Shown here one piece after another: positions 26,729-36,995 of a stretch of DNA of 64,000 nucleotides. The notes beneath the pieces are model-generated. The model did not search any database. It was not told the DNA's origin and was given only the letters and a program-made list of their open reading frames with translations. The stretch comes from Sphingomonas abietis (lineage in GTDB: Bacteria > Pseudomonadota > Alphaproteobacteria > Sphingomonadales > Sphingomonadaceae), in the NCBI RefSeq assembly GCF_027625475.1, contig NZ_CP115174.1, positions 2,267,001 through 2,331,000 on the forward strand. The letters are read 5' to 3'. Made by a program: the position numbers and the translations under genes. Numbering within the stretch: the stretch's first letter is position 1; every line of letters starts with the position of its first letter.

Positions 26729-27450
26729 CCCCGGCCGTTCACCTCGTCGGCGCGACCGTCGCGCGAAGCGGACGAGTCGTCGTGCATGGTGTCGATCTGG
26801 CGATAGCGGGGGGATCGTGGTTCGGCCTTATCGGCGCGAACGGGTCAGGCAAGACCAGCCTGCTGCGGGCGCTCGCCGGACGGTTGCCTTTCGCCGGCGG
26901 ATCGTGCCGCGTGAACGGCGATGAACTGGTCACGGATCGCGCCGCCCGCGCGTTGCGCGTCAGCTTCGCGCCGCCAGCCGACAAGCTTCCGGATGCCCTG
27001 CGCGCGCGCGATGTCCTCGAACTCGTTGGCGGGGCGATCGATGGCGTTCGCTCCCGCATCGCGGATTTGGAGGCCGCATTGGGGCTGGCCGAGCTGCTCG
27101 ATCGCTGGATCGGGGACTGCTCGGCCGGCATGCGGCAACGCATTGCCATCGCCTCCGCGTTCGCGGGCGGTCACGCTGTGGTGGTTCTGGACGAGCCGTT
27201 CAACTGGCTCGATCCCGTGGCGATCTTCGATCTACGGCAGGCGATGCGCACCAGAGTCCATGGCGGCCTGACACTGATAACCGCGCTCCATGACCTCGGT
27301 ACACTCGCAACCGCATGCGACACGGGCTTGATGCTCGCCGATGGGAAGGTCGCGATGACGCTGGACGAGCAGCGGCTGAAGGCGGCCGGCCACGATCCGC
27401 AAGCCTTCGAAATACAGACTATCGACCTTCTGCGATCGCGGACAGCCTAG
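26725..27450 (+). CDS. ABC transporter ATP-binding protein
   Basis: 241 aa. Walker A GANGSGKT is at residues 37-44 and Walker B VVVLDEP is near 155. The signature is degenerate (CSAGMRQR instead of LSGGQ) and the switch His is in TALHD. The short length and the CcmA/ABC-2-like spacing suggest an exporter ATPase. It starts in the stop codon of the membrane gene, so the two are made together. Substrate unknown. Confidence 0.88.
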   Translation: MTPAVHLVGATVARSGRVVVHGVDLAIAGGSWFGLIGANGSGKTSLLRALAGRLPFAGGSCRVNGDELVTDRAARALRVSFAPPADKLPDALRARDVLELVGGAIDGVRSRIADLEAALGLAELLDRWIGDCSAGMRQRIAIASAFAGGHAVVVLDEPFNWLDPVAIFDLRQAMRTRVHGGLTLITALHDLGTLATACDTGLMLADGKVAMTLDEQRLKAAGHDPQAFEIQTIDLLRSRTA

Positions 27451-27584
27451 CGATTGTCCGGCACCGTGGCGATGCCAACCAATCGCAGCCCGATTTCCCC
27501 TCTGGCCGATGCGGCCGGCCGCATCGAACTCACCGTTTCGAAAAGCGAGGCCCCGATGCATTCCGGTGAGAGGTCGCTATATGG

Positions 27585-27848
27585 ATGCCCACCATGCCCA
27601 AGCACGACCTACCCGACGGCAACGAGGCCGGCAGCAATCTGATCGACTTTAGGGAACATCTGCGCAGGCGCACAGATCGTACCTTGCAAGACAATGGCGA
27701 TCCGGAAACCGGGCCGTTGGATCGGGAAAGTTACCGGCTTGCGGAATATGGCGACGGGACGCCGCCACGCTTTCGTCACTACGGCCCGGTGTGGATCGCA
27801 ATGGTCTTGGCTTTCGGCTGGATTATTTGGGTCATCATTCGTCGTTGA
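27585..27848 (+). CDS. Small C-terminally membrane-anchored protein of unknown function
   Basis: 87 aa (84 from the alternative ATG 27594). A charged soluble part (NLIDFREHLRRRTDRTLQ) is followed by one C-terminal hydrophobic helix (about 68-84, VWIAMVLAFGWIIWVII) and a terminal Arg pair, a tail-anchor-like layout. It lies 134 bp after the ABC ATPase in the same direction and may belong with it. No family recognised; the start has only a weak GAGAGG site. Confidence 0.5.
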   Translation: MPTMPKHDLPDGNEAGSNLIDFREHLRRRTDRTLQDNGDPETGPLDRESYRLAEYGDGTPPRFRHYGPVWIAMVLAFGWIIWVIIRR

Positions 27849-27991
27849 GATGGGCTGACATGGGACGTGCCGGTATATCCAGCACGGTCTTCTCACGAAG
27901 ACGATGACCGATCGAACCTGTCATTCACTTCGCGGCGGTCCGATCGTCGATCGGGACGCTTCACGTCATCGATGCGATCCGCCAGAAACGC

Positions 27992-28019
27992 CTCCGGCTT
28001 ATGGTCGCCGCAGCCGGAG
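27992..28019. terminator. Stem-loop downstream of the OYE gene
   Basis: CTCCGGCT pairs with AGCCGGAG over a 12-nt loop, about 30 bp beyond the stop of the leftward flavin oxidoreductase gene and after the rightward small gene. There is no U-tract. Possible two-way terminator. Confidence 0.35.
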
Positions 28020-28050
28020 CGTTGCGACGCGTCCGGCTGCGGTCGGCGGA

Positions 28051-29169
<1,119 letters not shown>

Positions 29170-29200
29170 TCCAAGCAGACTCCATTGCAACGGAGCCGCA

Positions 29201-29256
29201 TAGGTATATCATGGATACCTAGCGTCAACGAGGCACCTCTAGTTGCCTAGGTATAT
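29201..29256. promoter_or_regulatory. TAGGTAT repeats between the OYE and HxlR genes (probable HxlR operator)
   Basis: TAGGTAT-N7-ATACCTA (29201-29221) is a 7-bp-arm palindrome. A second TAGGTATAT begins at 29248, 47 bp from the first. The second copy ends 11 bp before the TTG start of HxlR. The three half-sites suggest one dimer site plus an extra half-site covering both promoters. Confidence 0.55.
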
Positions 29257-29267
29257 GCGAGGAAACC

Positions 29268-29660
29268 TTGAACCTGCCGCCCGAATCCCCCTCTCGGCCC
29301 ACATGCCAGCATTTTTCGGTCGATTGTCCCAGCCGCCTGCTGATCGATCAGATCGCCGACAAATGGTCGATGATGGTGCTGGTCGTGCTCGACGGCGGCC
29401 CGATGCGCTTCAACGCGATCAAGCGGCATCTGGAGGGCGTGACGCAGAAGGCGCTGACCCAATGCCTGCGTCGCCTGGAACGCAACGGCCTGCTGTTGCG
29501 GCGGGTCATCCCGATCTCGCCCGTCGCGGTAGAGTATGAGATCACGCCTCTCGGCCGATCGCTCCAGCCACCGTTCAAGGCGCTCTACGCGTGGAGCCTC
29601 GACAATTTCGATGAGGTCGAATCGGCCAGGAAAGCATTTGACGATCGATCTGCTGCTTGA
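29268..29660 (+). CDS. HxlR-family winged-helix regulator (TTG start)
   Basis: 130 aa. The start is TTG at 29268 with GAGGAA 5 nt upstream; no ATG fits. The HxlR core is present: LLIDQIADKWSMMVLVVLDGG, MRFNAIKRHLEGVTQKALTQ, LRRLERNGLL, VEYEITPLGRSL. Two early Cys residues (TCQHF, DCPSR) sit where redox-sensing members carry theirs. It is divergent from the OYE gene, its likely target. Confidence 0.87.
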   Translation: MNLPPESPSRPTCQHFSVDCPSRLLIDQIADKWSMMVLVVLDGGPMRFNAIKRHLEGVTQKALTQCLRRLERNGLLLRRVIPISPVAVEYEITPLGRSLQPPFKALYAWSLDNFDEVESARKAFDDRSAA

Positions 29661-29827
29661 GAAGCGGTCGGTTGCGATCCGTCGGATAAGTCGCCCCCGA
29701 TGGCCATGCGGCGCGGGGCGACCAATGCCTATCGCCGAGGATGCGGATATTTCTGGACGGGAAGCGGAGGCATTGGCTGGCTCGTGACGAGCCGGAGGCA
29801 GCAGGATCCGCTTCTCGCCTCAGACGG

Positions 29828-30796
29828 TCAGGCGAGATTGCGGGACAGCCAGCTTTCATACCAGCTCGGCCATAGACCTGTCGGCGTGCCGGGTTGCCCC
29901 ATCCCAAAACCATGGCCGCCGCTGGACAGGACATGTCGCTCCACGGGCACTCCGGCTCTCCGGTCGGCGTCCTCCAGGATGGCGGTGTTGGCGATGTTCG
30001 AGATAGGATCATCCTGTGCCTGAACGAGGAACATCGGCGGGCAGCCGCTCCGGATATGGCTCTCGACCGACCAATCGGCGCTGGCAGCGGGGCTCGGATG
30101 CTTGCCGACCAGCTCTATTCGGCTGGACGTATGATCATAAGGCGGCTCCAGCGTCACGATGGGATAAATCAACGCCGCTGCCATCGGCCGGGCGGAAAGT
30201 CCGTCGTATGAATCCATGGGCCGATAGGACTGGAAGGCTGAGCGCGCAGCCGTCATCCCCATCAGATGGCCGCCAGAGGAGAAGCCGAGGACGCCGATCC
30301 GGCCGGGGGCTATGCCGTATCGCGGAGCGCCTGCCTGGATGACGCGCAGGGCGCGCTGCGCGTCCTGGAGCGGGGCGAGGGGCCCATCATGCCAGCCCTC
30401 GCCCGGCAAGCGATAGCGCAACACGAACGCGGTCACGCCCCGTGCGGCCAGCCACCGTGCGGCGGGGCGGGATTCGGTGTCGACTTCGATCCTCTTGTAC
30501 CCGCCGCCTGCCGCTACGAGCATCGCGGCACCCGTCGGCCGGGCAGGGCGATAGACTTCGAGAACGGGCATGGCGATGTTGCTGATCGCGCCTTTCGCGC
30601 CAATCGCGATATTGCCATGCGGGCCGCCTCCACCTGGCGGCCTGCCCGGCCAGAGCGAGACAATTTCGTCCGATCCAGAATCACCGGGCCCGGCGTTCTC
30701 GCCGGTACGGCCGGCATGGCCGCGCTTCGCCAAGGCGATCTGCGGCATGGCGAGGAGCCCGCCGGCGGCGATCATGAGGGTACGTCGGTTCATCAT
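29828..30796 (-). CDS. Exported alpha/beta-hydrolase (BD-FAE/acetyl-esterase type)
   Basis: 322 aa. The N-terminus MMNRRTLMIAAGG...ALA is a signal peptide with an Arg pair, weakly Tat-like. The nucleophile is in GVLGFSSGGHL, the Asp in VQAQDDPIS and the His in SSGGHGFG. The opening VYRPARPTGAAMLVAAGGGY is typical of periplasmic xylan or feruloyl esterase-like hydrolases (carboxylesterase family). It probably deacylates plant-derived sugars, but no polysaccharide locus is in view. Confidence 0.85.
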   Translation of the reverse strand: MMNRRTLMIAAGGLLAMPQIALAKRGHAGRTGENAGPGDSGSDEIVSLWPGRPPGGGGPHGNIAIGAKGAISNIAMPVLEVYRPARPTGAAMLVAAGGGYKRIEVDTESRPAARWLAARGVTAFVLRYRLPGEGWHDGPLAPLQDAQRALRVIQAGAPRYGIAPGRIGVLGFSSGGHLMGMTAARSAFQSYRPMDSYDGLSARPMAAALIYPIVTLEPPYDHTSSRIELVGKHPSPAASADWSVESHIRSGCPPMFLVQAQDDPISNIANTAILEDADRRAGVPVERHVLSSGGHGFGMGQPGTPTGLWPSWYESWLSRNLA

Positions 30797-30896
30797 GGGG
30801 CGTTGTTCCTTGGCGCGATCGGTGGAGTGGCCGCACGCAGATCTGGTGCGGCCGGCTCCCGTTCAAACGGATAGGACGGGGTTTGCCAGGCTGGCG

Positions 30897-31139
30897 TCAC
30901 CAGCCATAGCCCCACGGATGCCACCCCCAGTAACGGTGCGGACGGACGACGGCCGGATACACCACCGGGCGATAGCCGTAGGGAGCCGCAACGACGACCG
31001 GCGGCCGATAATTGGGGTGACAGCCGAACAGCGTCGGATGGTAGCCCCAGCCGCAACCGCCCGCGGCCTGGGCTGGAGCGGCGGTGATGCCGATGGCGCC
31101 GATCGACGCGATCGCGGCGGCGAGGGAAAGCAGACGCAT
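30897..31139 (-). CDS. Small secreted GCG_CRPN-type protein
   Basis: 80 aa. Signal peptide to about residue 25 (ALA-type cleavage near APAQA). The mature peptide begins with GCGWGYHPTLFGCHPN, resembling the GCG_CRPN prefix seen in short secreted alphaproteobacterial proteins, and then becomes Tyr/Pro/His/Trp-rich (PYGYRP, YWGWHPWGYGW). The two Cys could form a disulphide. Function unknown; a surface or metal-binding peptide is imaginable from the aromatic/His content. Confidence 0.75.
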   Translation of the reverse strand: MRLLSLAAAIASIGAIGITAAPAQAAGGCGWGYHPTLFGCHPNYRPPVVVAAPYGYRPVVYPAVVRPHRYWGWHPWGYGW

Positions 31140-31397
31140 GGAAACCTCCTATGTTTGAGCCATTCGCGCGCTGAGCCGCGAAGAAGGCCTGCGTACCGGG
31201 TCGAGCTTCCTGGGGGATTCCCGCGCCGGACAGTCCGCTTGTCGCTCGGAGTCGTCGCCGAATGATGCCGACCAGACCGAAAGATGTCGCCAGATGTGTC
31301 GGCTCGCCCGCCTGCGACAGGTTGCGACGATTTGGATCAGCGCGGACGCCGCGGGGATGGTATTGGCGCGGCTTCCCAAGGCAGATGCGGATCGAAA

Positions 31398-32114
31398 GTG
31401 GACAGTTCACATATCCTCGTGGTCGACGATCATCGCGATATCCGCGATCCGTTGGCAACTTATCTGCGCCGCTATGCCGAGAAGGTCAGCACCGCCGCCG
31501 ATGCGGTGGCCGCGCGCAGGATTCTGGCGGGCGGCGCGATCGATCTCGTCATCCTCGACGTGATGATGCCGGGAGAAGACGGTCTGCTGCTCTGCCGCCA
31601 CATCCGCGAAGCCTATGACGCGCCGGTGATCTTGCTGACCGCGATGACCGAGCAGACCGACAGGATCGTCGGATTGGAGATCGGGGCGGACGATTATGTG
31701 ACCAAGCCGTTCGACCCGCGCGAGCTGCTCGCCCGGATCAAGAATGTGCTGCGCCGGACGCGGGCTTTGCCCCGATCCCGCGAGGCCGGGGCCGGCGAAC
31801 GCTTTCGCTTCGATCGCTGGACCTTCGATACCGATCGTCGCGTCATCGAGGATGGCGAAGCGAGCGTAGCGCTCAGCACCGCCGAATTTCGGCTGCTGTC
31901 GGCGCTTGTTCGGCACCCCAGGATGGTCCTGTCGCGCGATCAGCTGCTCGACCTGACGAGTGGCCGGGTCGGCGATGGCTTCGATCGCAGCATCGACAAT
32001 CAGGTCAGCCGGCTCCGGCGCAAGGTCGAACAGGCGCCGGACAATCCTGAAATCATCAAGACGGTCTGGGGCGGCGGCTATGTGCTGGCGGCCGATGTGG
32101 TACGGCTGGCATGA
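31398..32114 (+). CDS. OmpR-family two-component response regulator
   Basis: 238 aa from GTG 31398, the start that gives a normal family length; an ATG at 31284 in frame adds unrelated Arg/Gly-rich sequence. The receiver (1-120) has Asp10/Asp11, phospho-acceptor Asp54 (VILDVMMPGEDG), Thr in LLTAMTEQ and Lys in VTKPFDP. The C-terminal winged helix runs from about 140 (LSTAEFRLLSALV, VSRLRRKVE, VWGGGYVLA). It overlaps the kinase gene by ATGA. Target genes are not evident here. Confidence 0.9.
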   Translation: MDSSHILVVDDHRDIRDPLATYLRRYAEKVSTAADAVAARRILAGGAIDLVILDVMMPGEDGLLLCRHIREAYDAPVILLTAMTEQTDRIVGLEIGADDYVTKPFDPRELLARIKNVLRRTRALPRSREAGAGERFRFDRWTFDTDRRVIEDGEASVALSTAEFRLLSALVRHPRMVLSRDQLLDLTSGRVGDGFDRSIDNQVSRLRRKVEQAPDNPEIIKTVWGGGYVLAADVVRLA

Positions 32115-33460
32115 CGATCTTGCCGCGGTCGCTGGCAGGCCGGCTCGCCTTCTTCTTCGTGGTGGCGGTAGCCTTCGCGCAACTCGTCGCGTTCCTGCTA
32201 TTCACCCATGAAACGTCACGCCTCGATCGAGCAGCGGTGCGGACGCGGCTTGGCGATCAGGTCGAAACGCTGATCCGCCTGGTCGATGCGCTGACGCCCG
32301 ACGACGCAGCCAAAGCCCTGGCGATCTACGATACGCCGCGGCATCGTTATGCCATCGGCAGGCAGGCGTCTGTCTCGATCGCCATGATCGAGCCCGAAAC
32401 GGTCCCGCTGGGACGGAATATCAGTCGTCGCACGGGGGGGGCTGCCACGGAGGTTCGGCTCGCGCTCGGCGAAGCGGATGCGGGGACGCTCGACACTCCC
32501 TTGTCCAACGCGGCGCAGGGCGAGGCTCTGTTGATGTCGGCCCGGCTTCGCGACGGGCGCTGGATCAACGCGGCATTTCCTCCACGGGATCGGGCGCCTT
32601 CGTGGATGCGCATGGCGATTTATCAGATTGTGGCGAGCATCGTCGCCGTGCTCGTCGTCGCCGCCCTCTCCAGGCGCAGCATCGTGCGTCCGATGGCGGC
32701 GTTGGCCGATATGGCGCGCCGCATCGGTCAGGGTGCGACCGTACCCGTGCTTCCCGAAACGGGACCGGAGGAATTGCGGGTGCTGACCACCGCCTTCAAT
32801 ATGATGCAAGCGCGCCTCCATGCGTCGGTCGTGGATCGCACGCAGATGCTGGTCGCGATCGGCCACGATCTCAGGACGCCGATCGCCTCCCTGTGGCTGC
32901 GCGCGGAGATGATGGAGGAAACGGACCTGCGCGCGGCGATGATCGCGACCATCATTCAAATGCGGGACATGGTCGAAGCCGCCCTGAATTTCGCGAAGGC
33001 CGATGCGGGATCATATGTTTTTCAGGCGCTCGATCTCGTCGGGATCGTCGATTCCGTCGCAGGCGATTATCGCGCGCTCGGATTTGGCGTGACGTTGAAT
33101 ATGCCCGCGGCCGTCCCTTTTGTCGGCGACTCTGCCATGTTGCGGCGCGCGATCGACAATCTGGTCGGGAATGCCATCCGTTATGGCGAATCTGCGGAAG
33201 TGACGGTTTTCGAGGACGGGGATCGCGTCGTCATCCGGGTCGAGGACGACGGACCCGGTATTCCGGAAGCCCGGATGGAGGACGTATTCAAGCCATTCAA
33301 TCGCCTGGAGGACTCACGGAGCGTGGATACGGGCGGGACGGGACTGGGGCTGGCGGTCGTCCGATCCGTCGTCCGTATTCACGGTGGCAGCATTGCCCTG
33401 AAGAACCGACAAAAGAACGGACTCTCCGCAGAAATTTCCGTCCCATATAGCGCAGGTTAG
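32111..33460 (+). CDS. Membrane sensor histidine kinase
   Basis: 449 aa. Membrane helices at about 11-31 and 168-187 bracket a roughly 135-residue periplasmic sensor without known fold. HAMP about 188-240. Phospho-acceptor His252 in IGHDLRTPIASL. The ATPase domain has DNLVGNAIRYGE, DDGPGI and GGTGLGLAV. It is the partner of the preceding OmpR-type regulator. The domain order resembles EnvZ/RstB-like kinases; the stimulus is unknown. Confidence 0.92.
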   Translation: MTILPRSLAGRLAFFFVVAVAFAQLVAFLLFTHETSRLDRAAVRTRLGDQVETLIRLVDALTPDDAAKALAIYDTPRHRYAIGRQASVSIAMIEPETVPLGRNISRRTGGAATEVRLALGEADAGTLDTPLSNAAQGEALLMSARLRDGRWINAAFPPRDRAPSWMRMAIYQIVASIVAVLVVAALSRRSIVRPMAALADMARRIGQGATVPVLPETGPEELRVLTTAFNMMQARLHASVVDRTQMLVAIGHDLRTPIASLWLRAEMMEETDLRAAMIATIIQMRDMVEAALNFAKADAGSYVFQALDLVGIVDSVAGDYRALGFGVTLNMPAAVPFVGDSAMLRRAIDNLVGNAIRYGESAEVTVFEDGDRVVIRVEDDGPGIPEARMEDVFKPFNRLEDSRSVDTGGTGLGLAVVRSVVRIHGGSIALKNRQKNGLSAEISVPYSAG

Positions 33461-33506
33461 TCCAACCATGCCGGCGGTGTCGATGAGCGAACCTCCGGAG
33501 CTTCCG

Positions 33507-34328
33507 CTATAGCGATTTCGCGTCGGCGAGCAGGCGCTGCGCCTTGGCGACGAGCGGCTTGTCCACCATCTGCCCATCGAGCGCCACCGCCGCACCGCCG
33601 GAAGCCCGATCGGCCTCGATAATCCGCATTGCGCGCGCGATATCCTCGGCGCTCGGCGCCAGCGCTTGGCGCACGGCGGCCAGCTGGGCGGGATGGATGC
33701 AGAGCTTTGCGCCGAATCCGCGCGTTCGGGCGAGCTGCATCGCGTCTTGGACGAGCGCCGGATCCTTGAACCCGACGGTCACGCCGTCGATCGGCGAACT
33801 CAGGCCGGCGGCGCGCGACGCGACGACAAATTGCGTCCCGATCGTGACCAGAACCTCGTCGGATGTCGTGTCGAGGTCGAGCGCCAGGTCGATCGTGCCG
33901 AACGCCAGACGAACGACGCCGGATCGGCGGGCGATGGCCTGGATGTCGGCGACGCCGGCTGCGCTCTCGATCAGCGCGACGACAGGACTCATCGCCGCCA
34001 CGCGATCGAGCGCCGATCCCACCTCGGCCTTCGGGAGCATGATCCCGAGCAGGCCAGAACAGGCCGACAGTGCGAGATCCTCCTCGAACCAGTCGCTGCC
34101 GCTCGCATTGATCCGGACGACGGCGCTGTTTCCCGCGCGGAGCCAGTCGCCGACGGCGTTGCGCGCCACATCCTTGGCCGCCGGTGTGACCGCATCTTCG
34201 AGATCGAGGATCACGATATCGGCCCCCGACGCGACCGCCTTGTCGAAGCGATCGGGCCTGTCGCCGGGTACGAAGAGGAAGGTGCGCGCGGCCGAGATGC
34301 GCGCCGATGCGCCGGATTCAGGCGACAT
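33507..34328 (-). CDS. HpcH/CitE-family CoA-ester lyase
   Basis: 273 aa TIM barrel. FLFVPGDRPDRFDKAVASGADIVILDLEDAV, the LPKAE segment and ALIESAAGV are the signature metal- and CoA-binding segments, and AFGTIDLALDL and LCIHPAQL follow. Members cleave malyl-CoA, citramalyl-CoA or beta-methylmalyl-CoA to acetyl- or propionyl-CoA plus glyoxylate or pyruvate. It overlaps the CoA-transferase gene by 11 bp and is the last gene of the operon, suggesting the transferase makes its thioester substrate. Confidence 0.88.
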   Translation of the reverse strand: MSPESGASARISAARTFLFVPGDRPDRFDKAVASGADIVILDLEDAVTPAAKDVARNAVGDWLRAGNSAVVRINASGSDWFEEDLALSACSGLLGIMLPKAEVGSALDRVAAMSPVVALIESAAGVADIQAIARRSGVVRLAFGTIDLALDLDTTSDEVLVTIGTQFVVASRAAGLSSPIDGVTVGFKDPALVQDAMQLARTRGFGAKLCIHPAQLAAVRQALAPSAEDIARAMRIIEADRASGGAAVALDGQMVDKPLVAKAQRLLADAKSL

Positions 34329-35466
34329 GCGCGGCGGCTTCGGCGAGGCCCAGCTCCTTGAGGATCGCGTCGGTATGCGATCCGAGCGCGGGGATCGCGT
34401 CCATCCGCGCCGCGGTCTGCCCCGGTGGGAGCAAGGCGGGCACCGATCCGACCGGCGTTTCGACGTCGACCCAGCGATTGCGGGCGACGAGCTGGGGATG
34501 ATGCCACAGGCCCGCCATGTCGTTGACGCTGGCGTTGGCGATCTTCGCCCTGTCGAGCCGCGCGATCACGGTGTCGCGATCGAGCGTGCCGAACACCCGC
34601 GCGATCAGAGCGCCGAGCTCGGCGCGGTTGGCCGAGCGCAGCGTATTGGTGACGAAGCGGGGATCGGTGGCGATCGCCGGATCCTCGAGAACGACCTGGC
34701 AGAAGGAGGCCCATTCGCGCTCGTTCTGAATGCCGAGCATGACGTCACCGTCGGCCGCCGGGAACGGCCCATAGGGAAAGATGGTGGCATGGCTGGCGCC
34801 GACGCGCGGTGCCTGCGGCGCGCCGTCATAGGCGTAGTACATCGGGAAGCTCATCCATTCGGCCATCGCCTCCAGCATCGAGACGTCGATATGCTTGCCG
34901 AGGCCGGTCTGCCCGCGCTCGATCAGCGCGGCGAGGATGTTCGAATAGGCGTACATGCCCGCCGCGATGTCGGCGATCGAGCAGCCGGCCTTGGCCATCT
35001 CATGCTCGGTTCCGGTCACCGACAGGAAGCCGCTCTCGCTCTGGATGAGCAGGTCGTAGGCCTTGCGGTCGCGATGCGGGCCGTCCTGGCCGTAGCCCGA
35101 TATCTCGCAGACGATGAGCGCGGGATGCTTCTGTTTCAGGGTCTCGTAATCGAACCCCATCCGCGCGGTGGCGCCGGGTGCGAGATTTTGCACGAGCACG
35201 TCCGCCTTGGCGACCAGCCGGTTCAGCGCCTCGCGGCCGAGGTCGCTCTTGAGATCGAGCGCGAGGCTCTCCTTCGAGCGGTTGGTCCATACGAAATGCG
35301 ACGACAGGCCGTCGACCCGCTCGTCATAACCGCGCGCGAAATCGCCCACGTCGGGTCGCTCGACCTTGATGACCCGCGCGCCGAGATCCGCGAGCTGGCG
35401 CGTCGCGAACGGCGCCGCGATCGCATGCTCCAGGCTGACGACGGTGATACCTTCCAGAGGCCGCAT
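34318..35466 (-). CDS. CaiB/BaiF (class III) CoA-transferase
   Basis: 382 aa. The fold-defining start LEGITVVSLEHAIAAPFATRQLADLGARVIKVERP, the NLAPGATARMG stretch and the catalytic Asp138 in KAYDLLIQSESGF are clear. HIDVSMLEAMAEWM is the family's second signature. It moves CoA between carboxylic acids such as succinyl-CoA and a hydroxy or methyl dicarboxylate. Coupled to the following lyase it could form and then cleave a malyl-CoA-like thioester. The acceptor is not readable. Confidence 0.9.
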   Translation of the reverse strand: MRPLEGITVVSLEHAIAAPFATRQLADLGARVIKVERPDVGDFARGYDERVDGLSSHFVWTNRSKESLALDLKSDLGREALNRLVAKADVLVQNLAPGATARMGFDYETLKQKHPALIVCEISGYGQDGPHRDRKAYDLLIQSESGFLSVTGTEHEMAKAGCSIADIAAGMYAYSNILAALIERGQTGLGKHIDVSMLEAMAEWMSFPMYYAYDGAPQAPRVGASHATIFPYGPFPAADGDVMLGIQNEREWASFCQVVLEDPAIATDPRFVTNTLRSANRAELGALIARVFGTLDRDTVIARLDRAKIANASVNDMAGLWHHPQLVARNRWVDVETPVGSVPALLPPGQTAARMDAIPALGSHTDAILKELGLAEAAAHVA

Positions 35467-35521
35467 ATCTTCTCCCTTCCCCCTAGGGAAAACCGGGGCG
35501 GCGATCGCCGCCCCCGGCCGA

Positions 35522-36979
35522 TCATTTGTGGAACATCAGCGTCTTGGTGTTGGTGAACTCGGCCAAGCCCTCATGCCCGTTCTCGACCCCCATGCCCGAC
35601 TGCTTGTGGCCGCCGAACGGGATGTCGATGCCGTGGATGTGGATCTCGTTGACCCACACCGTGCCGGTCTCGAGCCGCTTGGCGACCGCGATGGCCGCCT
35701 CGCGATCACGGCCCCAGACTGATCCGGCGAGCCCGTAGATCGTGGCATTGGCCTTTTCGACCACCTCGTCGACCGTATCGAAGGCGATGATCGGCAGGAT
35801 CGGCCCGAACGGCTCTTCCTGCACGATGCGGCTGTCTTCGGGCGGATTGTCGACGATGGTGACGGGCACGAAATTGCCCGCAAGGCTCTCATCGATCGTG
35901 CCACCAAGCGGCACCTTGTAGCCCTGCGCCTTGGTGTCGGCGAACAGATCCTTCAGCTTGTCATATTGCATGCGGTTCTGGATCGGGCCGAGATCGGTGT
36001 TGGGATCCATGCCGTCACCGACGGTCTGCTGGCGCCCGAAGGCGACGAACGCCTCGACGAAAGCGGCATGGATGTCGCGATGGACGTAGAGCCGCTTGGA
36101 GGCGATGCACCACTGGCCGGAATTGCCGAACGCTGCCCAGAACAAAGTCGGGATCAGCGGCTCCCAATCGGCATCGGCGAGCACGATCGCGGCGTCGTTG
36201 CCCCCCAGTTCCAGCGTCACGCGCTTGAGCGTGCCGGCGCCCGATGCCATCACGCGCTTGCCGGTCGCGGTCGAGCCGGTGAAGCTGATTTTCGCGATGT
36301 CGGCATGTTCGGTCAGCTGCTGGCCGAGATCGTTGCCGCCCGACACGACGCTGAACACGCCAGCGGGAAACACGGTCTGCGCGATCTCGCCGAAGCGCAG
36401 GGTGCAGAGCGGCGTGTAGGGCGATGGCTTCATCACCATGGTGTTGCCCGTGACGAGGCAGGGCGCGACCTTCCACAGGCCGAGCAGGACGGGGAAGTTC
36501 CAGGGCGTGATCGCGCCGACGACGCCGAGCGGCGTGTGATGGACCTCGACGACATGATCGGCGGTATCTTCCAGCATCTCGATCGGCAAACGACGCTTGG
36601 CGACTTCGCGGACCCAGAAGATCGCGGCCTCGACCTCGCCCTTCGCCATCGAATGGCGTGGCTTACCCTGCTCCATGGTAAGCAGGGTGATCAGCTCTTC
36701 CTTGTGGGCCTCGAGCGCGTCGGCATAGGCCTCGACCAGCGCGCCGCGCTCGTCCCAGCTCAGCGCCGCCCATTTCGGGAAGGCGGCCTTGGCCGCGGCG
36801 ATCGCCGCTTCCATATGCTCGGCCGTGCCCTCGGGTGCCTTGGCGAACACCGCGTTGGTCGCGGGATTGAGGACGTCGAAACTCTTGTTGGTCTCGACCA
36901 TCCTGCCGTTGATGGTCAGCGCATAGGGGCCGTCGAAGTCGATCTTGGCGGCGGGCTTGAGTGCAGATGCCACGGTCAT
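35522..36979 (-). CDS. NAD(P)-dependent aldehyde dehydrogenase (operon copy 1)
   Basis: 485 aa. Conserved ALDH residues: Asn161 in TPWNFP, Glu257 in LELGGND, Cys291 in NSGQWCIAS, and EEPFGPILP. The nucleophile region has Trp instead of the usual Val/Thr before Cys, as in some aldehyde dehydrogenases acting on short or aromatic aldehydes. It lies between the Zn-alcohol dehydrogenase (16 bp upstream) and the CoA-transferase, so it probably oxidises the aldehyde formed by that dehydrogenase. Confidence 0.9.
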   Translation of the reverse strand: MTVASALKPAAKIDFDGPYALTINGRMVETNKSFDVLNPATNAVFAKAPEGTAEHMEAAIAAAKAAFPKWAALSWDERGALVEAYADALEAHKEELITLLTMEQGKPRHSMAKGEVEAAIFWVREVAKRRLPIEMLEDTADHVVEVHHTPLGVVGAITPWNFPVLLGLWKVAPCLVTGNTMVMKPSPYTPLCTLRFGEIAQTVFPAGVFSVVSGGNDLGQQLTEHADIAKISFTGSTATGKRVMASGAGTLKRVTLELGGNDAAIVLADADWEPLIPTLFWAAFGNSGQWCIASKRLYVHRDIHAAFVEAFVAFGRQQTVGDGMDPNTDLGPIQNRMQYDKLKDLFADTKAQGYKVPLGGTIDESLAGNFVPVTIVDNPPEDSRIVQEEPFGPILPIIAFDTVDEVVEKANATIYGLAGSVWGRDREAAIAVAKRLETGTVWVNEIHIHGIDIPFGGHKQSGMGVENGHEGLAEFTNTKTLMFHK

Positions 36980-36995
36980 TTCATCTTCTCCGTTT

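Noticed and set aside
31284..31397. ATG-started extension of the OmpR-type regulator
   Set aside because: The first 38 residues are not like any response-regulator N-terminus; GTG at 31398 gives the standard family length.
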